DNA of 64,000 bases from Grifola frondosa (taxonomy: Eukaryota; Basidiomycota; Agaricomycetes; Polyporales; Grifolaceae), in contig LUGG01000009.1 of NCBI GenBank assembly GCA_001683735.1, positions 682,001 to 746,000 of the forward strand, read 5' to 3'. The notes under the pieces were generated by a model. The model was not told the origin of the DNA. It searched no databases and saw nothing but the letters and a program-made list of their open reading frames with translations. Both the position numbers and the translations under genes were made by a program. This document shows, piece by piece, positions 48,976 through 59,982 of this stretch; positions within the stretch are counted from its first letter, which is position 1; each line of letters starts with the position of its first letter.

Positions 48976-49544
48976 CGGGCGACGTCTGTGTAAAAAAAAT
49001 ATTGCTGCTTCGTGCACACTGGTTTATATACCCTAATGCAATTTATCTTAGTTCTTGGACTGGTCATCGAAGCTTTACCGTCGGTGCAGGAAGCGCGTCT
49101 GCCGCTCACTTCGACGCGGAGTGTTCGCCCGCGCGAGTGTCATCCGTGCTGGCTAGTTCGCAGTGGGGAGATGTGGATGCCCTGCGGCGATCTACCGTCG
49201 TATCGATTCGATCAGTGTAGCGCGCCATCGATCGCAAGATCTTGTGGGATCCTGTTGTCCCGTGTGAGCGCTTGAGCCGGTATGATACACAAGGGCGCGC
49301 GGGGCGTGCCCAGCGTCTTTGTGCGTGGCTGAAACTTGTGCGTATTGATCTCGATCATGGGCGCTTCCCCGCCGACAACGTTGGATAACATGTTGGTGCG
49401 ACGCGGTTGGGTAGCGTGGCGATGGAGGATGCTGTGGTTCGTCTCGAATTTACGGATTGAAGGTGGACATCCCGCTTCGAATTGTGGTAGGAAAGGGCAT
49501 TCTTCGATGTCTTCACCGTGGCATTCGAGTTGGATGCCGACTTG
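48976..49544. other. gene-poor flank of the first transposable element
   Basis: Downstream sequence of the DUF6535 gene. One 69-codon frame (49336-49545 +) has no recognisable family. Nothing else supported. Confidence 0.4.
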
Positions 49545-49551
49545 AAGGGGT

Positions 49552-49639
49552 ACGGTGCACGAGCTGTGTCAGGACCGATTTTGGATTGAGAATTTAAAAT
49601 CCACACTCAACTCTTAATTTCCGACCGGCGTCTATCAAA
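49552..49639 (+). repeat. left terminal inverted repeat, element copy 1
   Basis: Pairs with 50210-50296 in opposite orientation with a handful of mismatches; the first 34 bases are identical in both arms and in copy 2. Confidence 0.9.
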
Positions 49640-50209
49640 ATCTGATATCATAACAGAAATTACATGCCGAAATTACATTATGTAATCCCTCCCCCGCACT
49701 TTTTATTCACCATTTTGTACCTATTTACATCCTTCAGTTGTCAAAGAAAAATATCTTCCGCGAGGACTCTATTTTTCTTTATTTACAGCACTGTGGGCAT
49801 GGCTCCGTTTGAGTCTGCCCTCTCCATTCGGTGCCGGCCAGATACCGGTATCTCTGCAATTCAGGGATATGGCTCCGTCCGATGCCGTCCGGAGTGCCGT
49901 CCGGAGCCGATGGAGATAAGATTATTTCTGTGATGTGGCTGAGCGTGAGAACTTAGTTTCCGTTTCTTAAGCGCCCTTTCGGCGTTAAGTAACAAGAAGC
50001 TTATGTTATTCTAATGTCATTTTTTGTTATGCTAGGTACTATAAATCATTTTAGTCCTATCATGCATCAAAATAGAATTTTTATGTGCTAAATAAACTAC
50101 GGACACTAGGATTTCAAAATATCCAATTCGGAGCTCACTGTCAGAAACGGTGAAGAAAAGGTGCGGGATATTGCCGCGGGGATTACGTAAGGAAGTTTCA
50201 GGAGGTTAA

Positions 50210-50296
50210 TTTGATAGACGCCAGTCGGAAATCAAGAATTGAGTGGGATTTTAAATTCTCGATCCAAAATCGGTCCTGACACAGCTCGTGCACCGT
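50210..50296 (-). repeat. right terminal inverted repeat, element copy 1
   Basis: Reverse complement of the left end; it ends GCTCGTGCACCGT immediately before the AAGGGGT flanking repeat. Confidence 0.9.
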
Positions 50297-50303
50297 AAGG
50301 GGT

Positions 50304-53300
50304 GTCGATGGATCAATATCTTGTCTCAAGGTCCAGTGATTTCTATCATGATTTTCTTGCATTTATCGTCGACTTGTCACACAGCGATACTTTCCGATTC
50401 CTGGTGCTATTCTTCATAGTTTTTTCTATAAATTTTAAACCGGTACGTCCAGTTGTGTATCGTTGTCCGGCTCCCAGGTTCCCACAATTTTTGAGAATCA
50501 ATGCGCGGCTTGACACAATCTTGCAAACCCCCCTCTGTTGTCAACGTTAGCTGCATAACAAACAGCCTGGGGAGTGCGCCATCTTTCGCAGCATGTTGCC
50601 TCCAGGAGTTCATGTTTTTCTGGCCACTTCGCGACTCATCATTTTCGCCCTCACTGCCCCCACCGCGTCTCGCCAATTCTGCACAGACGCGGACAGTATG
50701 CCGACATGTCTTTCGGACGTTTTTTACAGGTGACGACATGTCATATTTCTCCGTGCACAGCGGTGCGAATGACGTTGTCTGCGTTTCCGTATAGGCACAC
50801 GAGCGATGGATATTCTGCGAGGAGAATGCGTCCCCAGTCCTGCCCGTCAGACGTACTCGTAATCGACTATGGAAGCTCCAGCCAGCATATTCGAACATCG
50901 TCCCCTCGGTCTGAACGTTTCAGCAATAATGCACATGTCGACCGGTGTAGATGACGTCTTGGATGCCCTTTTGGTTATGTATGGCAGCTCCAGAAACGTA
51001 TCTCCAATTCCGCTGCCTCCGGCCACACATGCCCAAGCCCGAGAATCCAGGCCTGTGGCGCCCGAGCACGCCGACGATAGCAGACTGAGGCCCGTGGATT
51101 AATTCCGTCTGGGACCGGAATGATTGAGTTTCTCTCGCTGCGTGCAAACTTACACGAAAGGTCCGGTCACAATCCAGGCGCTAGTGCTGCCATGCAATTA
51201 TTGTGTGCCTCGGAAGACCAAGATGTTGGTAAAATATGACCCTACGGTGCCCCACGAGGACTCGGCTTCAGCTTCGGCTTCGGACATGTTGTGCTTTCGG
51301 CTCGCGCAACATCAGGCGTGGTGTCAGACGAGAACAACTTTTTTTTGTTGACAGCCTATGCGAGTCGGCCCATAAAAACATGAAGCTGATGGCTGCATTC
51401 GCGCCGGTCGCAGGTGAGCGGACGAGCCGTGACAGATTCGAAGAAGTGCGACACCGGTGATAAATGGAACAGACGACCGTCGCGTATTTTACCCCCATTT
51501 GGCACAAGCCAAATTCCGAGAACATCGCGGTAATGGCCCCAGTAGCAACACCAGAATGCTCCCAACATCTTCGAGAACCACCGGTCGCATTCAGGGAGGA
51601 TGGTGTGATGTCGGAAAAAGAGTTCGGTTCAGTTCGCGAGGCTAGATGGGGGTGCACCACGATCAGGAAGCTCGTGATAAAGTGTGATGGGTTCTGATGG
51701 TGATGGTAGCGGATGTATCAGAGCGTGGCGCGTTTCACATTGACAGTCTGACAGTCTGTGAAAGGGCGAAGGCGGCAGTGGTGTCGCGTGGTGTGATAGA
51801 GGTCCGACCGGTCAGGATGTACACTACAGATGACAAGTACTCACAGGCAGAAATGTCTTGTTGTGCTGAGGCGACGACGCACGCAAGTGGCGGTCCCCTG
51901 CGTGTGCTCTCACAGAGCCCACTTATAGGCCGGCCTTCGAACAAAATTCAGCATGTGCGACGCTTCACGACGAACTGTACCTACACAACACTAAAAGATA
52001 GTGATAATCATGGCCTCAAGTTCGTTGCGATGCTGGACAAGATAGAAGGCAAGCGGGTATACTTGGAACCCTAAGGCACGTCCGCAAGAAACGCGGTGTC
52101 TGGGGGAGGCCTGAAGGCCTGAAGCTTGAAGCTTGAGCTTGAAGCCTGAGAAGTGGAAGAGAGCTGTCGACGCAGTTTGTTCAAGTCATTCCCCAACTTC
52201 AACCAAACTTTAACTGAGACTGGTCACTGAGCGTTTCGCTCGAACGGACGCGTTGGATCACGTGCAAGCGCCGATATGGCCGTCTGACCGTCTCCAGCGG
52301 CGAGTCTCCGGCCCCGCGCCCGAAGGTCGCCTCGAGCTCGCACTACGCACGCTATGCCCCATGCGACCGCAGCAATTCTGACCAGACGCAAACTGTCCAC
52401 CCTCCTCATCCATGCAAGTACAAAGCAGGAGCTAGTTGAACACGGCATTCACAAGCGAAATACAAGAGGCTCTCGGGGACACGGGCGGAAACAAAGTAGT
52501 TATACGGGGATAGAGTAGCCGTAATAGCCGCAGACGCGAGGCGCTGCGTTGCTGATTGGCTGGATGGATATGCCGATCTATCGGTATATAGAGACTCTAT
52601 CAAAACAGCCTTGCCTGCTCTCCCCTTCCATGTCCTTGCCTTCCTGCGCGCAGTCCCGCCCTCCTGGCCGTACATTGAGCACGTTTACGCGATTTTGAAT
52701 ACAGACGGTGGTCGGTGACACTCGTTGGGCCAGCTTGCCTCAATGCGGTGGACGTATTCCGGTATGTGTATATGCCGCGTAGTCGCCGAGTTTGTCTAAT
52801 TAATGCTTAGGAAGAGGCCAAGGCGGCCTTTGTCAGACATGCCGCATGAAGGGCCGCACAACCTGCGACCCTTCTTCGATGCAGCGGTGCTGAAGCGGTT
52901 AGTGCCGTATGTGTGTCGTAATGGAATTTTTCCTGACAGAGCTATGAACCCGACGTAGGAATGAACGCATAATGCGTCGTGTGTAAATATATCTTACGAC
53001 CGGTACGTGTTGGCGTTTATGTGGAATCAAGTCACACAGTCGTTCTCTAGAATTTGAGGTTATATTCGCATTTGCATTAAATACGAGAAACACAGGACGT
53101 AGACATTCGGGTATCAGGTACATAGATTCTTTTAACTAACACTACGATAGAGAGAACTGACGAAAAATACATAGCAGTCAAAGTATTATTGTAGGCCGAC
53201 GCACAGAGTAACGAAACAATCGAGTGAATAGCGCGATACGGAAACACAGATGAGTAGGAGGACTCTCGGCCCGATAGCACACACGATAATCACAGACGGC

Positions 53301-53319
53301 AGACATGAATTGCGTCATT
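50304..53319. other. 3 kb gene-poor stretch
   Basis: No frame on either strand shows a family pattern. Longest candidates are 50407-50898 (-), 51268-51660 (-) and 51697-52074 (+), all without domain signals. A short run of imperfect GCCTGAAG/GCTTGAAG units lies at 52106-52150. The region may hold old mobile-element debris or non-coding transcripts; neither can be shown. Confidence 0.45.
52106..52150. repeat. short imperfect tandem repeat (8 bp unit)
   Basis: Alternating GCCTGAAG and GCTTGAAG units over about 45 bp, with no coding context. Confidence 0.7.
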
Positions 53320-55909
53320 TTAGATGAGCAGCAGGCTCCCCCAGTGATCTCGGAGGTGCTCCTCCAGTCTACGACAATCCCGCCTGGGCGCTGCGCGTAC
53401 GCCGACGCACGCCGCGCCCACACGTTCTCCATCAGCGTGCGCGCGAGCAGCACGTTGCCCACTGCGGCGTCTTGGAGGAGAAAACGATGCTTTACCAGCT
53501 CGCGCAGCATCGCGTTGTCCGTCATGCAGCCCGTGAGGAAAAGCGGAAACACCAAAGCGCGGTCGAACTCCGACGGCGGCAGCTTGTTGAGCAGCGACGA
53601 TATCTGTTCCACGCTCGCGACGATCTCGGGGACACCTAGCCAGGACGGTCAGGATGGAGGTTTCAGTTGGCTGGGAGGTGCGTGCATACCTGGGATCGAT
53701 TCGCTCAAGACCGTGTGCAGGTACAGGACTGCCGCCTCCCGGAGATCTCAGCGATCAAGCGCCGTGCATCCTCAGTCGGTGAGTTCGGGGACGCAGCCAT
53801 GCCACGAGGCACCGAAGACGACGGCCCCGCGCGGCAAGGGTATGCCCCCAGCCTGATTGACAGGCGGCGTCGACGACAAACCCGGCTCCAGCGACGCGCG
53901 CTCGCGGTCGTCGAACTGGCGCACGCCCGACCGCTGCCGCAGCTGCTGCTCGATCTGGTCGCCGCGCCTGATCAGCTCGCGCACGCTGAGGCTGCCGCCG
54001 TGCAGCTCCGTCGCCTTCCAGTGCGCGAGCGCGGAGATCTCTGCGACGGCGAGGATCGCCTCGTCGGGGCAGCCGGTGAGTGCATCCATGCGCAGGTCCG
54101 CGTGCGGCGCGCTCGCCCAGTACCCCGCGCCGCCCCCGAAGAGTCGCCGGTAGAGCGAGAGGAAGCGGGGCGGCTGCATGAACGTGACGCTTGAGAAGAT
54201 ATCGATCCACTGTATCCGTGCCGTAGGAACGTGAGACGGAATCAAGGAAGGGAGCGGGTTACTTACCATCGTCGCTTTCGCCGCGAACGGCCGGCCGGGG
54301 ACATGTTCAGCAGCGTGAGCTTGGGTTCTCCTCGGCGTGGATGCCGGTCTGCGCGAGCCAGTCGCACGCGATCTCGAGCACGGTGGCCCAGTCGGTGCCC
54401 CCGCCGTTGAGGAGGCCGTAGCTGATGAGCTGCACCGCGGCGACGGCGTCGTGCTCCTGTACTGCCGCTGTAGTTCTTCGCGTTGACGAGCTGGTAGAGG
54501 GCCTGGTTGTAGAAGCGTTTGGGGGCGACTGCTCGGGGTCGGGCTGCGGGCTCTCGAGGCCCTGTGCGATGCGCATGCGAGTAGAGTACAGACTGGCTAA
54601 TGCACAGATTGCGGTGGCCACTGCGCCGTCTGGTTCCGCGAGCACGATCTGCCAAGGGGATCTCAGCGATCGATATTCTCTGCTTCGTGTGAAAATAGCA
54701 CGGCGGGCGTGCGTGCGTGCCACTCACGGTGTACAGCGTGCTCGCAAGCGAGTCTCCCGCGAAGACGTACTGCAGCCTGCGGACGTGCTCGAAGTAGTAG
54801 AGCACATAGTCCTCCTGCGTGGGCTGCTCGGCGTCGCGGGCGACGGCGCGCCGGGGATGCTCGCGGGACGAACGGCCCGAACTGCGCGTCGTCCATGGCC
54901 GGGGCGAGGATGGCGGCGAGGTGGGCGTCGGCGGGGGTACGGATACTGCGTCTGCGGGTACTCTGTCATGGTGTGGTGCACGAAGGGTCCTAAGGAAGAG
55001 GCGTGGTGGGGGCGCGCGGGCCGACGTGGCCTGCGGAAGGAATAGCAGAGTCATAGTAGTCAGCCTGGCATGACACAATGCCGGAAGGTTACGTCGGGGA
55101 CGGCCCGCGTTGTGCTTACCGGATATGGGGCCCATCATGCCGGGACGTGTAAGGCGCGGGCACGCCGTAGCCGTGTCGGTGGGCGCTGCTGCTGCTCCGC
55201 CGGAGCGTGCGCGGGCCGGCCTGCGACGGCGGGGGCGCGGAGGTGGAGGAGGAGGCGATGGGGTGGGGAGGCGGTGGCGTGCCAGGCTTGGCGAGGTTGC
55301 CGCGGATGAGGCCTGCGCGCGAGAGCTGCTCTTTGATGCTGGCCTTGTACGCGGCGACCTTTTCTTTGTCCTGCGAATGTGTGAGTCGAGCACGGTGTGG
55401 CGCGGGGCCGCACAAGCAGAGACAGAGGCAAAGGCAGACGCACTCGCATCCACTCGGGCCGCTTGGGCCCCATCCGAGGCAGTTAATCTTGAGGCGGAGA
55501 CACGTCTTGCACGAGTCGCCTCGCGCTCCTCGTCGCACTTCTGCGGGCGCATCGCACGTGAGCATGCGCATCGCGCGAGCGGTGCGGTGGGGCGTACGTA
55601 CCTTTCTGCGCACACGGCATGTCCTGCGCGGGGGTGAGCGGGGGACGGGAGGGGCGCGTGCGTGCTCGTGCTTACCAGCAGCCGCCTTTGCCGGCGGAGA
55701 GGGAACGCGTTAGGTCGGACATGGCGCGCGTGGGCGTGCTCCTGGAGCTTCTATGTTCGGACGAGTCGCCCTCATCCGACACGTGTGCGGTGTATAGGGA
55801 GGACGGAGGGACACGGGGGATGCGTTACTTGAGGATTGTCTGAGAGGACCGGTGATGGCGAGTGGCTATCGCCGCCGCTGGAGGGGGAGCCTGTTGTGTT
55901 GAGGGCCAT
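53320..55909 (-). CDS. Zn(II)2Cys6 transcription factor, fungal-specific TF domain (TF1)
   Basis: Nuclear regulator. The zinc cluster is built from three small exons at about 55670-55440: GKGGCW, TCRVRRK and KCDEERE-GDSCKTCLRLKIN, followed by CLGWGPKRPEWMR, with all six Cys present. A coiled linker (DKEKVAAYKASIKEQLSRAG) and Pro/Ser-rich stretch follow, then the fungal TF domain: DYVLYYFEHVRRLQYVFAGD, EPDGAVATAICALASLYSTR, LISYGLLNGGGTDWATVLEI, WIDIFSSVTFMQPPRFLSLY, DEAILAVAEISALAHWKATE and LVFPLFLTGCMTDNAMLREL. The GC-rich exons carry many single-base losses (for example 55519, several in 54.8-54.95 kb, 54.3 kb and 53.35 kb). With the last repaired the protein ends WGSLLLI at 53320. The most upstream start (MALNTTGSPSSGGDSHSPSP, 55909) is tentative; the fallback is 55723. 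Targets unknown; paralogue of TF2. Confidence 0.82.
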
Positions 55910-57485
55910 GGTGTGAGGCTGGTGCGCCGGGAGAATTTGGATGGCGAGGGAGGAGGGAGTGGTGCACTGCGGGACGGGGCGGATTAATGAAGTCGAAGGC
56001 AGTGGTGGGATTTGGAGGTCGGTAATTGTGACTGAAAAAGGAACGTGTGGTTGGTGCACTTTTAGGATTACCGGAGGACCGAGTGAGAAGAGACGGCATG
56101 ATGAGCAGGCTAGATCGTCACTAAGGTCCCCAAAACAAGACCCGAAGAAAGCGAGAGTGGGGACACACCGCATCAAAAACACAAATATTCACAATTGTTT
56201 TTTTTTTTCCCTCAGGGTGCTACGTTGAGATATCAGCAGATATTCTGCCACGATCCGTGGTGCATTTTGGGTCTGGCAGCCAAATGCAGCTGCAGACCGA
56301 ACTTGTCAACCTAACCAAAACTAAGCTGTGGACACGCGAGAGAGAAAAAAATGTTAATTCTCACTCCGACACAGCACCGCCGGCTAAGCAGTGCATAATC
56401 TTCGTACTCACCGCTATCATAGGTTCTAGTCGAAGCGCGATATTCTGTCCACGATGCGACCATCTTGAAAACGCTCCTTGCTTGTCGGCCTCGACTTAGT
56501 CGCGCTTGTTTCTTCTCATCGGGCGCAGCCAGCCACCGTATATGTCTAACGGCCATCAGATCTCCTCGTCATAGTAGTCCTGTCAATTCTCCGGAACGCA
56601 GTGGACTCTGAACACTACACGACTCGTCTACTTCTTCTCATGGGTGCAGCCAGAGACTCGCTGAGCGCGATATAAGCACCGACACCTCGTGGGACGCGAC
56701 AGATGGCTGCAGACAGCTTGGCTTTCGGTAGTCGTGCGTCGACGAATCCTCGACGTCCCCACTTGTCGCCATCATTCTTCGCGGATTCCAACACAGACAT
56801 AAATTACCGTCACTCGAGTGCCATCTGAGTCCTGCGCGGTGCCTTGATCTTCTGTCACACTACACCACCAAACTGTCTTCATTCCGGACGATCTACGTGC
56901 GAGCCGTAACTATGCCCGCACTAGGGCAATATCTGCGGTTCTGCGGTTCTAAGCAGCTCACGCTTTATGGTGCTCGTTATACGATGCGTGATTCGAATCG
57001 CATCGCGACACTTGGAAGTCATCCTCCGTCTTTTCGAGGGAGAAGTCGAACTCTCCCCCAGATCTCGCGACTGCCGACGTCCTTCCTGCCTCGTCCGTGC
57101 CTCGCATATCTGACAGACCACGGCTATACACTAACCTCATGTTTTCCGTGCACGCGAGGATGCATCTTCTGGAAGTACGAGCTGCTGTATCGTGTTTGCG
57201 AGTACGTGAGTCAGTGTCGGACCCGGCAGTGCTCGCTTCGAATGCTGGGTATTCCACGTACTAGGGCAGTGATATGCGGAAAGGCGGAGGAATGTAGAGA
57301 AGACCTGCCTCGTGTTTTTTCTTGCTTCCACTGATATCGTTACTCATGGCTCGACGATAGGGCTCGAGGACGGTGAGCATTCGCAGGCCCCTGCATGAGT
57401 ACTGTCTGTTGAAGCGAAAAGCTCATATTTGCTGCTAGTCGACGCTCTCCGACTGTCAGCAACTACGTGGACGCGCCTATTATGG
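55910..57485. other. 1.6 kb without a convincing gene
   Basis: Upstream region of TF1. The frame 56897-57334 (+) has no recognisable domain. Two related segments near 56500-56540 and 56628-56660 share a TTCTTCTCATxGGxGCAGCCAG core, a minor repeat. Confidence 0.4.
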
Positions 57486-57492
57486 CGATATT

Positions 57493-57578
57493 ACGGTGCA
57501 CGAGCTGTGTCAGGACCGATTTTGGATTGAGAATTTAAAACCCATCAACTCTTAATTTCCTACCGGGTCTATCAAATT
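57493..57578 (+). repeat. left terminal inverted repeat, element copy 2
   Basis: Starts ACGGTGCACGAGCTGTGTCA and is complementary to 58108-58191 with few mismatches. Confidence 0.88.
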
Positions 57579-58107
57579 AACCTCCTGAAACTTCCTTACG
57601 TAATCCCCCGTGACATCCCGCAACCTTTTCTTCATCGTTTCTGACAGTGAGCTCAGACTTGGATATTTTGAAATCCAAATGTCCGTAGTTTATTTAGCTT
57701 GCAAAAATTCTATTTTGATGCATGATAGGACTCAAACAATTTATAGTACCTTGCATAACAAAAAAGACATTAAATAACATAAGGTTCTTGTTACTAACGT
57801 TGAACTACATTATGGAAATTCACCATTTTGTACCTATTTACACCCTTCATGTCAGAGAGAAAATATCTTCCGCGAGGACCCTATTTTTCTTGATTCACAT
57901 TACTGGGCATGGCTCATGGCTCCTCTCTGCATCGGCGCCGGCCAGATACCACCGGTATCTCCGCACAATTCAGGGACATGCTCCGTCCGATGCCGTCCGG
58001 AGCCGACGGAGATAAGATTTATTTCTGTGATGTGCGGTTGAGCGTGAGAACTTAGTTTCCGCTCTTAAGCGCCTTTCAGGCATGTAATTTCAGTTATGGT
58101 ATCAGAA

Positions 58108-58191
58108 TTTGATAGACGCCGGTGGAAATTAAGAGTTGATGGGATTTTAAATTCTCAATCCAAAATCGGTCCTGACACAGCTCGTGCACGT
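58108..58191 (-). repeat. right terminal inverted repeat, element copy 2
   Basis: Reverse complement of the left end, with one base lost three positions from the terminus. Confidence 0.88.
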
Positions 58192-59982
58192 AGATATGGA
58201 GAGGCGACAGATCGAGTCGGTCGGAGATGCAACTTACGTACCGCGTCACCGCAAATGCCAAATCCTCCGCAAAACCGGAGGTCTCCAGCGTCAAACGTGT
58301 CCATATTACTGATCCCTTCTGCTCTCAATTCAAAAGAATATGGCTGATATTACGACCGAGACTTCCTTTGACGCTACAGTCGTCGAATCCCAAGTTCAAT
58401 TTTTTCTGCCCTTTCGAGGCCGAACGTTCAATGGGCAACGTTCTGAAATTGCCCAAATCAGGCAATGTGAATGAAAAAGACCAGATCAACCGGTACATCG
58501 GGGACCGAAAATCTGGTCTCGATCGTCGAATTATTAGGAAAGTCATCAATCTTGAGTTACCTCCATATGCACATCTCCGTCCTTTCTTTATTACAGCCTC
58601 CCTCAGCAACAAGCCTTCCTCAGGCCTCACCTGCTGATGTGTTTCGTGCGATCATCGCTATCCAAATTTTCGAACACATGCACCACATATACGCACGAGC
58701 CGGTAGGCCAAGAACCCAAGCCCGCGAAACGTCCCTGACGCAGATCATCTCTTGGCTCTCAACTGAACGCGCGCTGCCGGCGCGCAGGTTACTTGCGCAA
58801 GACGTGCCGTCCCGAACCACAACGCATGCCTAACTGAGACGCAACCTCGACCGCGTCGGACGTGCAGCCACCGGCACCCGCGAAGACATACTTTACATCG
58901 CATAGTCTACGTCTGTGTCTTCGTTTGCGTGTGCGTGTGCTGTGCGCCTGCTACGAGAACCAGCAGGAAAAATGACGACCCACCTCCCTCCTCCGAGCCG
59001 CTGCAACACCCCGCTCGACCGGACCTGCTGCTCTATGCTGCACGCCGCATCCTGAATCCCCACCGGCGCCAGAGCAGCACCTGCACTGATTGACGCCGTC
59101 GCTCGACTGCCCGATCGATCTGCGTATCCCGGTGCTCGAGAGATCACACACAACTCCCATCACGAGCAACCTCAAGAGCACTCTAGCCAAAACAGGCCTG
59201 GGAGTGCGTGCGTGCTGCAAAAATCCCCGGACCCTCCGTGTCCGCAACTCTGCAGCAGTTTGTTGCGGTAGGGTAGGTAGGACAGGCGACGACGCAACGC
59301 AACGCAATACTATGCCACCATCTCCACCTCTCGCCCGCCGCCGCCGCCACCACCATCACTACTTAGTACTGCACACCGCGGCAGCAAAACTCTAAAACTA
59401 AGGTTGGACGCACATGGGCACCTCGCTGTGCGTGGGCGAATGAATGGCTGGAGCTTGTGTGGCCGTGGCGGATTTCTGCGGGCCATTCGTCATCTCCACA
59501 CACACGCAAGTTACATGTATCATCCGGGGAGGCTGGTCGTCATCACGAGGCTAGAAGGAGCGAAAACTGTTCGATTAATCTCTTTTTGTGACAGCGTACA
59601 ACACAGCATTACGAACGTAAGAGCTACAGAAAGGGTACAAGGGTGGTGGCCGAATGAGAAAAATCCAATGACGGGAGAGAGACCGAAGACCGAAGATGCG
59701 AAGCCTAGCGTGACGGGAAACAGACAGGAAGGAAAGGCGCGCTGGAGGGCGCTCTAGAGTGAAGCAAGCAAGCAACGTAGCGTATCCAGAAACGAGGTGA
59801 GATACATACAATAGCATAGCACAGCGAATGAGTTGCGATCCGAAGGGTAAAGTGTGCGGTGAATGGGTGAATTTACAGATGGCTGTGAACCAAAATAGGT
59901 GTGTGAGAGCATATACCGACGTCAGAAACACGAAAAAAAAAAAAGAATAACCAAAGCAATCCACCGAAAAAAAAAAAGAACT
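58192..59982. other. 1.8 kb without a convincing gene
   Basis: Frames at 58227-58637 and 58471-58833 (+) show no family pattern. A CCGCCGCCGCCACCACCAT-type low-complexity patch lies at 59337-59356, and A-tracts at 59930-59978 precede the TF2 stop. Confidence 0.45.

Larger units (their letters stand above)
49552..50296. mobile_element. non-autonomous DNA transposon (MITE-like), copy 1, 745 bp
   Basis: Bounded by inverted repeats of about 87 bp starting ACGGTGCACGAGCTGTGTCA at 49552 and ending with its complement at 50296. A perfect 7 bp direct repeat AAGGGGT flanks it (49545-49551 and 50297-50303), consistent with a target-site duplication. No open frame encodes a transposase. The core (about 49673-49976) is bounded by the short inverted repeat GCCGAAA (49666-49672) / TTTCGGC (49977-49983). 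Inside it is a 14 bp palindrome AGATACCGGTATCT at 49840-49853. A TA dinucleotide also sits at both ends, so a TA target cannot be excluded, though the 7 bp repeat is the longer match. The superfamily is unassigned. Confidence 0.9.
57493..58191. mobile_element. non-autonomous DNA transposon (MITE-like), copy 2, ~700 bp
   Basis: Same family as 49552-50296. Terminal repeats lie at 57493-57578 and 58108-58191; the right end has lost one C (GTGCACGT for GTGCACCGT). The flanks CGATATT and AGATATG agree at five central positions, consistent with a decayed 7 bp duplication. The left arm (57579-57800) matches the reverse complement of the right arm of copy 1, and the right arm matches the reverse complement of copy 1's left arm. 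The core (about 57804-58074) nevertheless has the same plus-strand orientation as in copy 1. The palindrome is interrupted here by three bases (57944-57960). No transposase. Confidence 0.9.
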
